Assembly: GCA_016296675.1 (NCBI GenBank)
Contig: JAEDIV010000018.1
Span: 1 to 25,007 of the forward strand
Reading direction: 5' to 3'
DNA length: 25,007 bases
From: Clostridia bacterium
GTDB lineage: Bacteria > Bacillota > Clostridia > Christensenellales > Aristaeellaceae
A model generated the notes under the pieces. It had not been told where the DNA came from and made no database searches. It was given only the letters and a program-made list of their open reading frames with translations. Shown here in pieces: positions 13,654-21,675 of the stretch (its first letter is position 1; each line of letters opens with the position of its first letter). Both the position numbers and the translations under genes were made by a program.

Positions 13654-13911
13654 ATGCTGATCAAAGTAACGGATATCCCCGGAAAAAGTGAACTCAGGAA
13701 AAAGGCAGGCCGAAGTCTCATGGTGGAAGAATTTCTGAATTCGGGCTATCAGTATGCCGAAGTGACCCTTGAGGATGCGGACACGCCCAGGCGTGCGTAC
13801 AACGGACTGATGATGGCCATTCGCCGCCAGTATCAGGATGAATGTGCGGTTCTCTGGCGGCACGGCAGAATTTTTCTGATGCGGTTGGGAGGGACGGAAG
13901 ATGGCCGGTAA
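13654..13911 (+). CDS. Small protein of unknown function
   Basis: Eighty-five residues, basic, with no signal peptide or membrane segment. I recognise no family. It begins LIKVTDIPGKSELRKKAGRS, has an acidic strand-like middle (YAEVTLEDAD), then a basic amphipathic part (RRAYNGLMMAIRRQYQDE) and ends AVLWRHGRIFLMRLGG, which looks like two beta strands. The alternation suggests a small alpha/beta domain, perhaps a nucleic-acid or protein adaptor; this is inference from composition. The ATG follows AAAGGAG by ten bases. The gene overlaps the next one by 11 bases and forms a two-gene unit after the nagZ terminator. The codon use looks like that of its neighbours. Confidence 0.75.
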   Translation: MLIKVTDIPGKSELRKKAGRSLMVEEFLNSGYQYAEVTLEDADTPRRAYNGLMMAIRRQYQDECAVLWRHGRIFLMRLGGTEDGR

Positions 13912-14251
13912 TATACGCTTGGATGCAAGAAGGAGAATGGGGAAGCTTCTTTCTTCTTCCGAGATTCAAAGGCGGATTTCGTGCCTCGACGTTCGCGTGG
14001 CGAAGTTTTCCGCGGACATCATGGAGGCGGTCTCGATGACCAATGACAATGCGCGCCTCAATGAATCGGAGGTGTTTGCGCTTTTTGAGCTGGCGGCGAA
14101 AATGGACATCCGGATGGACGGATCGGACGGCGGCGCGCGGCTGGACGCGATTGACGGACATGCAGCCGTGACGATGGATTTTGCCAATCTTTTCAGATTG
14201 TACCAGCGTCTTGTCCGCCCGGATTCCGACCGGAAGGAAACATCCGTCTGA
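13901..14251 (+). CDS. Small protein of unknown function, coupled to the preceding gene
   Basis: One hundred and sixteen residues, mostly helical in appearance, with no signal peptide, membrane helix or metal motif; I recognise no family. The basic N terminus (GNIRLDARRRMGKLL) is followed by a stretch rich in Ser, Ala and charged residues, a repeated DxRMDGSDGGARLDAIDG acidic segment (about 67-84) and a short C-terminal helix (NLFRLYQRLVRP). The ATG at 13901 lies inside the end of the preceding gene and follows GGGAGGGA by about seven bases, so the pair is probably translationally coupled. No clear terminator follows; the next promoter is at 14310. Confidence 0.72.
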   Translation: MAGNIRLDARRRMGKLLSSSEIQRRISCLDVRVAKFSADIMEAVSMTNDNARLNESEVFALFELAAKMDIRMDGSDGGARLDAIDGHAAVTMDFANLFRLYQRLVRPDSDRKETSV

Positions 14252-14309
14252 CTGATATGGCGTTTTTTCGCTGAATCCATGAATTTTTCGGTAAGAGCAT
14301 AGGTTTAGC

Positions 14310-14338
14310 TTGATGGTTTTTCGAATTTGTGGTATGAT
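14310..14338 (+). promoter_or_regulatory. Sigma-A promoter before the parvulin-type foldase
   Basis: TTGATG (14310-14315), a 17-base spacer and TATGAT (14333-14338), about 36 bases before the ATG at 14375. Two changes in the -35 and one in the -10 from consensus. Confidence 0.7.
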
Positions 14339-14374
14339 TCCATAAGATCTGTTTTATAAAAGGGGCGATACCGT

Positions 14375-15595
14375 ATGAAAACCATAAAAATGATCCTTGC
14401 ATGGATGCTTGTCTTCGGCATGATGTTTGCCTGTGCTTTTGCAGAGGATATTTCTACGCCCGCCGAGAGCATGGAAGAGGCCGCAAATCAGGAAAATGCG
14501 GACGAAAATCCCGTTGTTGCGCGCCTGCGCGAACATGAAATCCGCCTTCAGGATGTTATTTCTTATGCCCAGTCGATGTATTCCGAGGGCCTGATCACTT
14601 CGGAAACGGACTATGCTTCCGCGCTTGATTATCTGCTTATCTATAATGCCCTTCCGAAAGTGGTTGTCAGCGAGCTGGGCGCAGAAAATCTTCTTGGAGA
14701 AGAAAGAATCCAGGCGCTGTATGCGGAAGCGGAAGAGCGCTATGTTCAGGAAATCAAAAGCTACATCGCTTATTATTACGGGACAGACCTTTCCGAAGAA
14801 GATTTCACGGTTCTGTATGATATGGTAGAGGGCGCGTATGAAGAAGCAGGCTTTTCTCTTCAGGAATACAAGGAAAGCTATGTAATCGGAGAAGCGTTTG
14901 CCGAGCATTTCAACACCTTTACCTTTGAAATCCCCGAGGAAAAAATCGCTCAAACCTTCGAAGGCTTTGTCGAAAGCGACAGACAGATGTTTGAGAGCAA
15001 TGTCATGGTGTATGAATACGCCACCAATTACCACAACTATGTCTCCTACTACATGCCTGAAGGCTACCGCGGCATTACCCATATCCTGATTGACGCCGAC
15101 GCCGATGCGCTTGCCGCCTACGCAGCAGCAGCACAAGCCACCGAATCGGAAGCGGTCGAAGACGCCAGGGCAGCGGTTATTGCAAGCTGCAAGGACAAGC
15201 TGGATGAGATTTACGGAAAGATCGAGGCCGGCGAAAGCTTTGAAAGCCTGATCGCCGAGTACAATACCGATCCCGGTATGAGCGGCGAGAACCTTGTAAA
15301 CGGCTATTCCGTTCATAAGGACACGGTCGTGTTCATGCAGGAATTCACCGACGGCGCGTTTTCTGAGAAAATGCAGAAGGTCGGCGATGTTTCCGATCCC
15401 GTTGTCACCAGCTACGGCGTACACATCCTTTATTACCTAAGAGACATCCCCGGCGGCGCGGTTGAGTTTACGGATGCCATTAAGAGCGAAGTGGAAGCCT
15501 ATTGCGTTGCCAAAGAGCAGGATGCGCTTTTGAGACAGTGGCTCAGCGATTACGGCGTGGAATACACTGCCGAATACGCCGACATGATGGCCTGA
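14375..15595 (+). CDS. Exported parvulin-type peptidyl-prolyl isomerase (PrsA/SurA-like foldase)
   Basis: A 406-residue secreted protein. The signal peptide is clear (MKTIKMILAWMLVFGMMFA...), with likely cleavage after AFA at residue 23; the cysteine at 20 has no good lipobox, so it is probably not a lipoprotein, unlike Bacillus PrsA. Residues about 45-215 form a helical SurA/PrsA-like chaperone part. A rotamase (parvulin) domain lies at about 225-370, from YRGITHILI to TSYGVHILYYLRD. An insertion rich in Ala, Glu and Asp (DADADALAAYAAAAQATESE) follows the first strand of that domain. The role is folding of exported proteins outside the membrane. The ATG has AGGGG nine bases upstream, behind its own promoter. 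It shares a direction with the deacetylase and kinase that follow. Confidence 0.86.
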   Translation: MKTIKMILAWMLVFGMMFACAFAEDISTPAESMEEAANQENADENPVVARLREHEIRLQDVISYAQSMYSEGLITSETDYASALDYLLIYNALPKVVVSELGAENLLGEERIQALYAEAEERYVQEIKSYIAYYYGTDLSEEDFTVLYDMVEGAYEEAGFSLQEYKESYVIGEAFAEHFNTFTFEIPEEKIAQTFEGFVESDRQMFESNVMVYEYATNYHNYVSYYMPEGYRGITHILIDADADALAAYAAAAQATESEAVEDARAAVIASCKDKLDEIYGKIEAGESFESLIAEYNTDPGMSGENLVNGYSVHKDTVVFMQEFTDGAFSEKMQKVGDVSDPVVTSYGVHILYYLRDIPGGAVEFTDAIKSEVEAYCVAKEQDALLRQWLSDYGVEYTAEYADMMA

Positions 15596-15605
15596 TCAAA
15601 AAAAC

Positions 15606-15640
15606 AAGGGCCGCCGAAAGGCGACCCTTTCCTGTATTTT
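15606..15640 (+). terminator. Hairpin between the foldase and deacetylase genes
   Basis: AAGGG / CCCTT (15606-15610 / 15625-15629) with inner CGCC-GAAA-GGCG and one C-A mismatch. The downstream T run is poor (TCCTGTATTTT), so it may be a leaky terminator. On the opposite strand the hairpin is followed by seven T, so it would also stop leftward transcripts. Confidence 0.5.
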
Positions 15641-15663
15641 GTTTGAATACGGAGGGTGCGCGG

Positions 15664-16365
15664 ATGTTTAACGGAAAAATGAAAGCCATTACATTCAGCT
15701 ATGACGACGGCGTTACGCAGGATCAGCGGCTGATTTCGCTTTTCAATAAATACGGCATGAAATGCACGTTCAACCTGAACAGCGGATATCTGGGCATGCC
15801 GGGTTCGCTTGTGAGGGAGGATGTGACGGTTGCCCATGTAAAGCCCCGTGCAGTGGAAGTCAGAAAAATCTACGAAGGCCATGAAATCGCCGCGCATACG
15901 CTGACCCATCCGATGCTGCCCGCGCTTTCGGATGAGGAAGTCGTCCGCCAGGTGGAAGAGGATCGCCTTGCGCTTTCAGAAATTGCAGGATATGAAGTTG
16001 TCGGCATGGCCTATCCCGGCGGCGGACAAAACCACGACGCGCGCGTTGCAAATCTGGTCAGGGAAAAGACGGGCATTCAATATGCCCGCACCATCATTTC
16101 AAACTACAGTTTTGAAAAGCAGTCCGATCTTTTCGTGTTCAAGCCCACCGTGTACCATCATAAGGAATGGAATGAGATGGAGCGCCTTGCGGACGAATTT
16201 CTCAGTTTGGACGCGAAAACGCCTGCGGTTTTTTATATCTGGGGTCATGCGTACGAGTTTGACATCGGAAATACATGGGATGCGTTTGAGCGTTTTTTAC
16301 AGCAGATTGCAAACCGGCCCGATATTTTCTACGGAACCAACAAAGAAGTGCTTTTGAACAAGTAA
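15664..16365 (+). CDS. Polysaccharide deacetylase family protein (NodB fold)
   Basis: A 233-residue carbohydrate esterase family 4-type protein. Motif 1 is FSYDDG (the TFDDG form), motif 2 is HTLTH near residue 79, giving the two metal histidines, and AYPGGG near residue 116 is motif 3. No signal peptide or transmembrane anchor is visible, unlike wall-acting PgdA enzymes, so it may work in the cytosol or be a short-chain deacetylase with an unknown substrate. The ATG at 15664 follows ACGGAGG by nine bases; the frame is open further upstream but without a site. The kinase gene follows after 22 bases. Confidence 0.88.
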   Translation: MFNGKMKAITFSYDDGVTQDQRLISLFNKYGMKCTFNLNSGYLGMPGSLVREDVTVAHVKPRAVEVRKIYEGHEIAAHTLTHPMLPALSDEEVVRQVEEDRLALSEIAGYEVVGMAYPGGGQNHDARVANLVREKTGIQYARTIISNYSFEKQSDLFVFKPTVYHHKEWNEMERLADEFLSLDAKTPAVFYIWGHAYEFDIGNTWDAFERFLQQIANRPDIFYGTNKEVLLNK

Positions 16366-16387
16366 ACCGGAAAGGGAAGAAACGCAC

Positions 16388-17224
16388 ATGTCTTTAACCC
16401 AGCAGCCCATCAAACGCGTGATGGCGGTAAATGATATTTCCTGCTTTGGAAAATGCTCGCTTACGGTAACGCTCCCCATTTTGTCGCGCTTCGGCATTGA
16501 GGCGGTTCCGCTGCCGACCGTGCTTTTGTCCACGCACACCGGCGATTTTTCAAAGCCTACGCGGCTGGATCTTACGGATGAGATGAAAAAAATCGTCGCC
16601 CACTGGGAAAGCTTTCAGCTGAAATTCGACTGCATCTACACAGGATATATGCTTGAAAACCAATTGAGCGTGGCGGAAGAGATCATAAAGATGCATTCTA
16701 TGCGCGGCGCGATGATTCTGGTCGATCCCGTGATGGGCGACAACGGATATATGTATTCCGGATTTGAGCGCGATTTTCCGGGCAAGATGCGCGCGCTTTG
16801 TCAAAATGCCGACGTCATTACGCCCAATCTCACCGAAGCCATGCTGATGACGGGAGGCGAATACAAGAGCGTCCTCACAAAGGCGGAAAGCAGCGATTTA
16901 TATAAACGCCTTTCCGATATCGGCGCAAAGCACATCGTGATTACCGGCGTTCATCCGACGGATGATAAAGTGGGAGACGTGGTCATTGACCAAAATGGCT
17001 GTCTCCTCTATGAACAATACCTTCCCGCCACCAACCGCCGCCTGCACGGCTGCGGAGACGTGTTTGCAAGCGTACTGTGCGCAAAGCTCGTGGGAGGAGA
17101 AGACATCCTCTCTGCCGTCCGATATGCCCAGGATTTTACAGGGCGAGCCATTGAAATCACCAATCAGGACGCCCAGGCGCACTGGTACGGCTTGAAATTC
17201 GAAAGCCTTATGGATAAGGTTTAA
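16388..17224 (+). CDS. pdxY: Pyridoxal/pyridoxamine kinase
   Basis: Phosphorylates the vitamin B6 vitamers to form or salvage pyridoxal 5'-phosphate. The 278-residue protein is a ribokinase-fold member of the PdxK/PdxY group: AVNDISCFGKCSL at the N terminus, LPTVLLSTHTG, VDPVMGDNGYMY (about 116-127), ITPNLTEA and the anion-hole segment HGCGDVFASVL, in which GCGD replaces the more common GTGD. This variant form is also seen in clostridial pyridoxamine kinases. The ATG follows AGGGAAG by about ten bases. It ends at a perfect bidirectional terminator shared with hisIE. The precise substrate preference cannot be read from the sequence. HisC, which needs pyridoxal phosphate, is encoded nearby, but this may be chance. 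Confidence 0.9.
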   Translation: MSLTQQPIKRVMAVNDISCFGKCSLTVTLPILSRFGIEAVPLPTVLLSTHTGDFSKPTRLDLTDEMKKIVAHWESFQLKFDCIYTGYMLENQLSVAEEIIKMHSMRGAMILVDPVMGDNGYMYSGFERDFPGKMRALCQNADVITPNLTEAMLMTGGEYKSVLTKAESSDLYKRLSDIGAKHIVITGVHPTDDKVGDVVIDQNGCLLYEQYLPATNRRLHGCGDVFASVLCAKLVGGEDILSAVRYAQDFTGRAIEITNQDAQAHWYGLKFESLMDKV

Positions 17225-17228
17225 ATGA

Positions 17229-17277
17229 AAAAGACAAGCGCCTTATGTGGAAAAAAAGCATAAGGCGCTTGTCTTTT
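17229..17277. terminator. Bidirectional terminator between pdxY and hisIE
   Basis: A perfect 19-bp palindrome, AAAAGACAAGCGCCTTATG / CATAAGGCGCTTGTCTTTT (17229-17247 / 17259-17277), with an 11-base loop and T runs on both strands. It ends both converging transcripts, pdxY rightward and the his operon leftward. The hisIE stop codon lies one base beyond it. Confidence 0.93.
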
Positions 17278-17278
17278 A

Positions 17279-17926
17279 TTATTTCATTTTTTCCTGCTTG
17301 ACTTTTTTGTCGATGACGTGCCTTCCTTTGAGCTCCTCGCGGATGTCGCCGGGAGTGATGCCCATTTCGACCATCAGAACCATCACATGATAAGCGAGAT
17401 CGGCGATTTCATACACCGTCTCTTCGCGGCTGTTCTTTGCGCCGACGATGACTTCGGTGGTTTCTTCGCCCACTTTTTTGAGGATCTTGTCCAGGCCCTT
17501 CTGAAAAAGATAGGTGGTGTAGGAGCCTTCGGGCATGAGCTCCTTTCGGGAAAGAAGAAGCTCGTATAAGCCGTCCATGGTGAATTCGTCGTCGCCTTTT
17601 TCGGGCTCGACGATGGTGTTGAAAAAGCAGCTCGTGGCGCCGGTGTGGCAGGCCGGGCCGTCGGGGTCGACCTTCAGAATGAGCGCATCCATATCGCAGT
17701 CTGCGGTGACGGAATCTACGTGCAGATAATTACCGCTGGTTTCACCTTTGAGCCACAGGCTCTGGCGGGAACGGGAATAGAAGCAGGCGAGCTTCTTTTC
17801 AAGCGTGATTTCAAGACTCTCCCTGTTCATATACGCAAGCACCAGCACTTCGCCGGTCTGTCTGTCCTGGCAGATTGCCGGGATCAGGCCGTTTTGATCA
17901 AATTTGAGCGCGTTTACATCAATCAT
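17279..17926 (-). CDS. hisIE: Bifunctional phosphoribosyl-AMP cyclohydrolase / phosphoribosyl-ATP pyrophosphatase
   Basis: Catalyses the second and third steps of histidine synthesis. The HisI domain (about residues 1-110) has LAYMNRESL, FYSRSRQSLWLKGETSG and the metal-binding DCDMDAL...ACHTGATSCF. The HisE domain (about 118-205) has LYELLLSRK, SYTTYLFQKGLDKILKKVGEE and ETVYEIADLAYH. The 215-residue fused protein is the usual size. It is the last gene of the operon: its ATG overlaps the hisF stop by four bases (ATGA), and it runs to the bidirectional terminator. Confidence 0.97.
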   Translation of the reverse strand: MIDVNALKFDQNGLIPAICQDRQTGEVLVLAYMNRESLEITLEKKLACFYSRSRQSLWLKGETSGNYLHVDSVTADCDMDALILKVDPDGPACHTGATSCFFNTIVEPEKGDDEFTMDGLYELLLSRKELMPEGSYTTYLFQKGLDKILKKVGEETTEVIVGAKNSREETVYEIADLAYHVMVLMVEMGITPGDIREELKGRHVIDKKVKQEKMK

Positions 17927-18690
17927 TTCTGTATCCTCCTTACGGGAACGCCTGCCGCGTTCAGAAATTCCTTAAGATCGGAAATGGAAACCTCTTTGGA
18001 GTGGAAAATGCTGGCGGCAAGACCTGCGTCTGCGCCGGGGGCAAACTTGAAAAGTTCAGAAAAATGCTCCATTTTGCCTGCGCCGCCGCTTGCCACGACG
18101 GGAATCGTAACCTTTTCGCAAACGGCGTTCAGCATTTCAATGTCGAATCCGCCTCTTACGCCGTCTGCGTCCATGCTGTTAAGCACGATTTCGCCGGCGC
18201 CCAGTTCCTGGCCTCGCTGCGCCCATTCGATCGCGTTGATCTCCGTCTGGTCGCGGCCGCCGCGGCCGAAGACGGTGAAAACGCCGTTTACCCTTTTGAC
18301 GTCCATCGACAGAACCACGCACTGATCGCCGTAATGGCGGGCGGCTTCCTTGATGAGCATGGGATTTCTGATCGCGGAGGAATTGACGCTTACCTTGTCC
18401 GCGCCGTTTTTAAGAACCCGGTCGAAGTCGTTTAAACTGGATATGCCGCCGCCGACGGTTAAGGGAATAAATACCTTTTCCGCCACACGCTTCATGACGT
18501 CTGTAAAAAGGCCCCTGTGCTCGGCGGACGCGGTGATGTCGTAAAACACGAGCTCGTCCGCGCCGGCTTCGTTGTAGTATTCGGCAAGCGTTACCGGGTC
18601 GTCTATGTCCCTGAGGCCTTCGAAATTTACGCCCTTTACCACGCGTCCGTTTCTGACGTCCAAACACGGAATGATTCTTTTTGCTAACAT
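17923..18690 (-). CDS. hisF: Imidazole glycerol phosphate synthase, cyclase subunit
   Basis: Forms imidazole glycerol phosphate and AICAR from PRFAR, using ammonia delivered by HisH. A beta/alpha barrel of 255 residues. The catalytic aspartates are in IIPCLDVRNGRVVKG (Asp11) and VLSMDVKRVNG (about Asp130). IPLTVGGGI and IPVVASGGAG are the two phosphate-binding loops. The start ATG at 18690 overlaps the end of hisA by seven bases. The bound partner HisH is encoded two genes upstream. Confidence 0.97.
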   Translation of the reverse strand: MLAKRIIPCLDVRNGRVVKGVNFEGLRDIDDPVTLAEYYNEAGADELVFYDITASAEHRGLFTDVMKRVAEKVFIPLTVGGGISSLNDFDRVLKNGADKVSVNSSAIRNPMLIKEAARHYGDQCVVLSMDVKRVNGVFTVFGRGGRDQTEINAIEWAQRGQELGAGEIVLNSMDADGVRGGFDIEMLNAVCEKVTIPVVASGGAGKMEHFSELFKFAPGADAGLAASIFHSKEVSISDLKEFLNAAGVPVRRIQK

Positions 18691-19412
18691 ACGCCCTCCG
18701 AAAGCGCAGAAAGCGCCTTTTTCAGATTCAGTGCGCCGGTATACAGCGCCTTTCCGAGGATCGCGCCGTATATGCCCATATCATTGAGCGTAAGAAGCTC
18801 CTCGTATCGGCAGATGCCGCCGGAGGCTACGATATCAAGGCCTTCGATGGTTCTGAGCTTTTTGTACGCTTCCATATTCGTGCCCTGCATCGCGCCGTCT
18901 CTGGCAATGTCTGTATAGATAACGCCTTTTACGCCCAGATTGCGCACGGATTTTAAAAACTCGAATGCGTCTACGTTTGAAACGTCCAGCCAGCCGCGCG
19001 TTGCGACCATGCCGTCTTTCGCGTCCACGCCGACGCAGATCTTTTCCTTGTATTTCTGCGCCATTTCGGAAAGAAAACCGACGTTCTCAAGCGCGGCCGT
19101 GCCAAGGATTACGCGTGCAGCGCCCATATCCAGATATTTTTTGATGTCGTCTTCCGTGCGGATGCCGCCGCCGACTTCCGTTTTCATGCCGGAAAAGCGG
19201 ATCATCTCGCCGATTTCCTTGTCGTTTACAGGCTTTCCGGCCTTCGCGCCGTCCAAATCGACCGCGTGCAGAAATTCGCCGCCTTCGTCAAAAAAGCGCT
19301 TTGCCGCATCCAGGGGACGAGCGGCATACACGGTTTCCTTGTTATAGTCGCCCTGATAGAGGCGGACGGCTTTTCCGCCCAAAACGTCTACGGCGGGAAA
19401 AAGTTTAAGCAT
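18684..19412 (-). CDS. hisA: Phosphoribosylformimino-5-aminoimidazole carboxamide ribotide isomerase
   Basis: Isomerises ProFAR to PRFAR, the fourth step. The 242-residue beta/alpha barrel is a paralogue of HisF. LFPAVDVLGGKAVRLYQGDY gives Asp9 as catalytic base, and GVIYTDIARDGAMQG near residue 127 provides the second Asp. VGGGIRT and IVASGGI are the phosphate loops. The ATG at 19412 overlaps hisH by eight bases, with GGAGG (of the CCTCCC complement) a few bases upstream. Confidence 0.96.
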   Translation of the reverse strand: MLKLFPAVDVLGGKAVRLYQGDYNKETVYAARPLDAAKRFFDEGGEFLHAVDLDGAKAGKPVNDKEIGEMIRFSGMKTEVGGGIRTEDDIKKYLDMGAARVILGTAALENVGFLSEMAQKYKEKICVGVDAKDGMVATRGWLDVSNVDAFEFLKSVRNLGVKGVIYTDIARDGAMQGTNMEAYKKLRTIEGLDIVASGGICRYEELLTLNDMGIYGAILGKALYTGALNLKKALSALSEGVC

Positions 19413-20025
19413 GTTCCGTCACCTCCCAAAACGCCTTTAAGATGTTCAGCCCCACGCCTCCGCTTTTTTCCGGATGGAACTGGCAGCCGAAGACATTGCC
19501 TTTTGAGACCATGCCGGGAATCAGAAGATTTCCGTATTCGCTCCGGGCGTTTAAGGAATCAATGCCCTTTGCGTAGAACGAATGGACGTAATAGACATAG
19601 TCTCCGTTTTGAATATATCTGGTCAGCGTGCATTCCTTTTGGATGTCAAGCGCGTTCCAGCCCATGTGCGGAACCTTGACCTTTTCTTTAAGGTCACAGG
19701 CCATCGGCGCAATTTCGCCCTTCAAAAGGCCAAGCCCTGAATGTACGCCGTATTCAAAGCTTTTTTCAAACAAAAGCTGCATGCCAAGGCATACGCCAAG
19801 AAGCGGAACGCCCGCCTTGGCGCGCGCAGTGACGGCATCGCCGAGCCCGGTTTCCCTGAGCCTGTCGGCTGCGTCCCCGAACGCGCCGACGCCGGGAAGG
19901 ATGATGCCGGCGGCCTTTGCAAGTATATTTTTATCGCTTGTGACGGTCACATCTTCCGTCAGCGTTTTCATTGCGCCCGAAATGGAATGAAGATTGCCTG
20001 CGCCGTAATCTACAATTGCGATCAT
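19405..20025 (-). CDS. hisH: Imidazole glycerol phosphate synthase, glutamine amidotransferase subunit
   Basis: Hydrolyses glutamine and feeds ammonia to HisF. Class I glutaminase of 206 residues. The nucleophile Cys79 is in LLGVCLGMQLLFEKS, and the His-Glu pair is in GCQFHPEKS (about 184-186). IVDYGAGNL at the start and LPGVGAFGDA are family marks. The ATG at 20025 overlaps the hisB stop by four bases, which implies coupled translation. It is placed before hisA and hisF in the usual order. Confidence 0.97.
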   Translation of the reverse strand: MIAIVDYGAGNLHSISGAMKTLTEDVTVTSDKNILAKAAGIILPGVGAFGDAADRLRETGLGDAVTARAKAGVPLLGVCLGMQLLFEKSFEYGVHSGLGLLKGEIAPMACDLKEKVKVPHMGWNALDIQKECTLTRYIQNGDYVYYVHSFYAKGIDSLNARSEYGNLLIPGMVSKGNVFGCQFHPEKSGGVGLNILKAFWEVTEHA

Positions 20026-20612
20026 GATAAAATCCCCTTGGTGCTGGGCATTTCGTTTCTGGTTTCCTCGTCGATTTTCAGGGACATCCGAAGCGATCTC
20101 GCCGCAGCCTTGAATGCGCCCTCTAAAATGTGATGGGTGTTGTAGCCGGAAATGCGCTTTAAGTGCATGGTGATTTTCGCGTTCATGCAGAAAGCGCGCA
20201 TAAACTCCTCGCCCAGCTCCGTATCGAAATCGCCGACCTTGTCCTTAAGGCCGTCGATTTCATAGTTGAGATAGGCTCTCGCGCCGAAATCGGTGGCGCA
20301 GAGAATGAGCGCGTCATCCATGGGCAGACAGATATTTCCGTATCTTTGAATGCCGCGTCCGTCGCCCGCCGCCTCCTTCATCGCCTGACCCAGCGCGATG
20401 GCGATGTCTTCCGTCGTGTGATGCGCGTCCACGTCCATGTCGCCTTTGCATTTGACGGTCAGGTCGAACCTGGAATGCGCGGAAAAAAGGGTCAGCATGT
20501 GGTTTAAAAAGCCGCAGCCGGTATCGATTTCGCTTTTTCCGGTTCCGTCCAGATTGATGGTAAGCTCAATATCGGTTTCCGTGGTCTTGCGCGTGACGCT
20601 TGCTTTTCGCAC
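20022..20612 (-). CDS. hisB: Imidazoleglycerol-phosphate dehydratase
   Basis: Dehydrates imidazole glycerol phosphate to imidazole acetol phosphate. It is the single-function form, 196 residues, without the N-terminal histidinol phosphatase domain of enteric HisB. The metal-binding motifs are GFLNHML and DAHHTTEDIAIALG in the first half and the symmetric HILEGAFKAAARSL near the end. The GTG at 20612 is chosen because GGAG lies nine bases upstream and the protein then starts with the usual RKA-type sequence; a TTG at 20621 touches that site. Confidence 0.96.
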   Translation of the reverse strand: MRKASVTRKTTETDIELTINLDGTGKSEIDTGCGFLNHMLTLFSAHSRFDLTVKCKGDMDVDAHHTTEDIAIALGQAMKEAAGDGRGIQRYGNICLPMDDALILCATDFGARAYLNYEIDGLKDKVGDFDTELGEEFMRAFCMNAKITMHLKRISGYNTHHILEGAFKAAARSLRMSLKIDEETRNEMPSTKGILS

Positions 20613-20625
20613 GGTGTTCAACTCC

Positions 20626-21675
20626 TTACAGGATGCTTTTCAGCGCATCCAAGAATTTGTCCATCTGTTCGTCGCTGCCGACGCTGATTCTGAGGTATTC
20701 CTTCGTGCGTCCACCCGCAAAATAGCGGACAAGCACCTTTTTGTCGTACAGGGCTTTATAGATCCTCTCCGCATCGCCCATCGGGGGACGCGCAAAGATG
20801 AAATTGGCCATGGACGGCGTGCACGTAAAGCCCAGGGATTCAAGCTCCGCCTGCACGCGCGTACGGGTAAAAATGATTTTTTTTCTGCATTCGATATAAT
20901 ACTGTTCTTCTTCGACTGCTTTTTGTCCTGCAAGAAGGGTCAGGCGGTTGATGTTGTACGGGTGGAAGGAGCAGCGCAGGCGGTTGAGATCCGAAATCAG
21001 TTCACTGCTGCCCACGGCATAGCCGAGTCTTGCGCCCGCAAGGTTCCACGCTTTTGAAAATGTGCCTACGACGAGCAGATTTTCGTATTTTGAAACAAGA
21101 CTTGCTGCGCTTTCGCCGCCGAATTCCACATATGCTTCATCCACGATGACCACATGATCCGGATTTGCTGAAAGGATTTTCTCAATCTCCGAAAGCGGAA
21201 GGAAAATGCCGGTCGGCGCGTTGGGATTTGCGATGATGACGGCGCGGTCGTTTTTCATGTAATACGAAATGTCAATGGTAAAATCATCCTTAAGCTTCGG
21301 ACGCGTGCAGCCGATCCTGAAAAAATCCGCAATTACGCTGTAAAACCCGTAGGTGATGTCGGGAAAGGAAAACCCCTTTTCGCCGAAGGCATACATTGCG
21401 ATGGCCAGCACTTCGTCGCTGCCGTTTCCGGCGTAGACGTTTTTGCTTTCAACGCCAAAGCGCTTTGCAAGAGAGGTCGTCACGGGGTTCAGCGTCGGAT
21501 CGGAATACAGATTGAGTTTTTCCGCTTCCGCCCGGCCAAGGATGTTTAATACGCCGTCTGACGGCGGGTAAGGAGATTCGTTGGTGTTGAGCTTTATAAA
21601 TGTTCCGCCCTGCGGCTGTTCGCCGGGGGTGTAGGGCGTAAGTGCGTCAAGCGCGGAATTGAGAAAACGGCTCAT
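20626..21675 (-). CDS. hisC: Histidinol-phosphate aminotransferase
   Basis: Transfers an amino group from glutamate to imidazole acetol phosphate using pyridoxal phosphate. Fold type I aminotransferase of 349 residues. IKLNTNESPYPPS is the N-terminal family signature, NGSDEVLAIAM binds the cofactor phosphate, IANPNAPTG and VDEAYVEF are the substrate and ring-contact motifs, and Lys208 in GTFSKAWNLAGARLGYA forms the Schiff base. The ATG at 21675 overlaps hisD by four bases. HisB follows after 13 bases. Confidence 0.97.
   Translation of the reverse strand: MSRFLNSALDALTPYTPGEQPQGGTFIKLNTNESPYPPSDGVLNILGRAEAEKLNLYSDPTLNPVTTSLAKRFGVESKNVYAGNGSDEVLAIAMYAFGEKGFSFPDITYGFYSVIADFFRIGCTRPKLKDDFTIDISYYMKNDRAVIIANPNAPTGIFLPLSEIEKILSANPDHVVIVDEAYVEFGGESAASLVSKYENLLVVGTFSKAWNLAGARLGYAVGSSELISDLNRLRCSFHPYNINRLTLLAGQKAVEEEQYYIECRKKIIFTRTRVQAELESLGFTCTPSMANFIFARPPMGDAERIYKALYDKKVLVRYFAGGRTKEYLRISVGSDEQMDKFLDALKSIL

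Noticed and set aside
14354..15424. A 356-codon open frame on the minus strand opposite the foldase gene
   Set aside because: Antisense shadow of a gene with a signal peptide and a rotamase domain; no ribosome site and no family features.
15502..15663. Longer deacetylase start at 15502
   Set aside because: It would overlap the end of the foldase gene and the hairpin at 15606; the ATG at 15664 has ACGGAGG.
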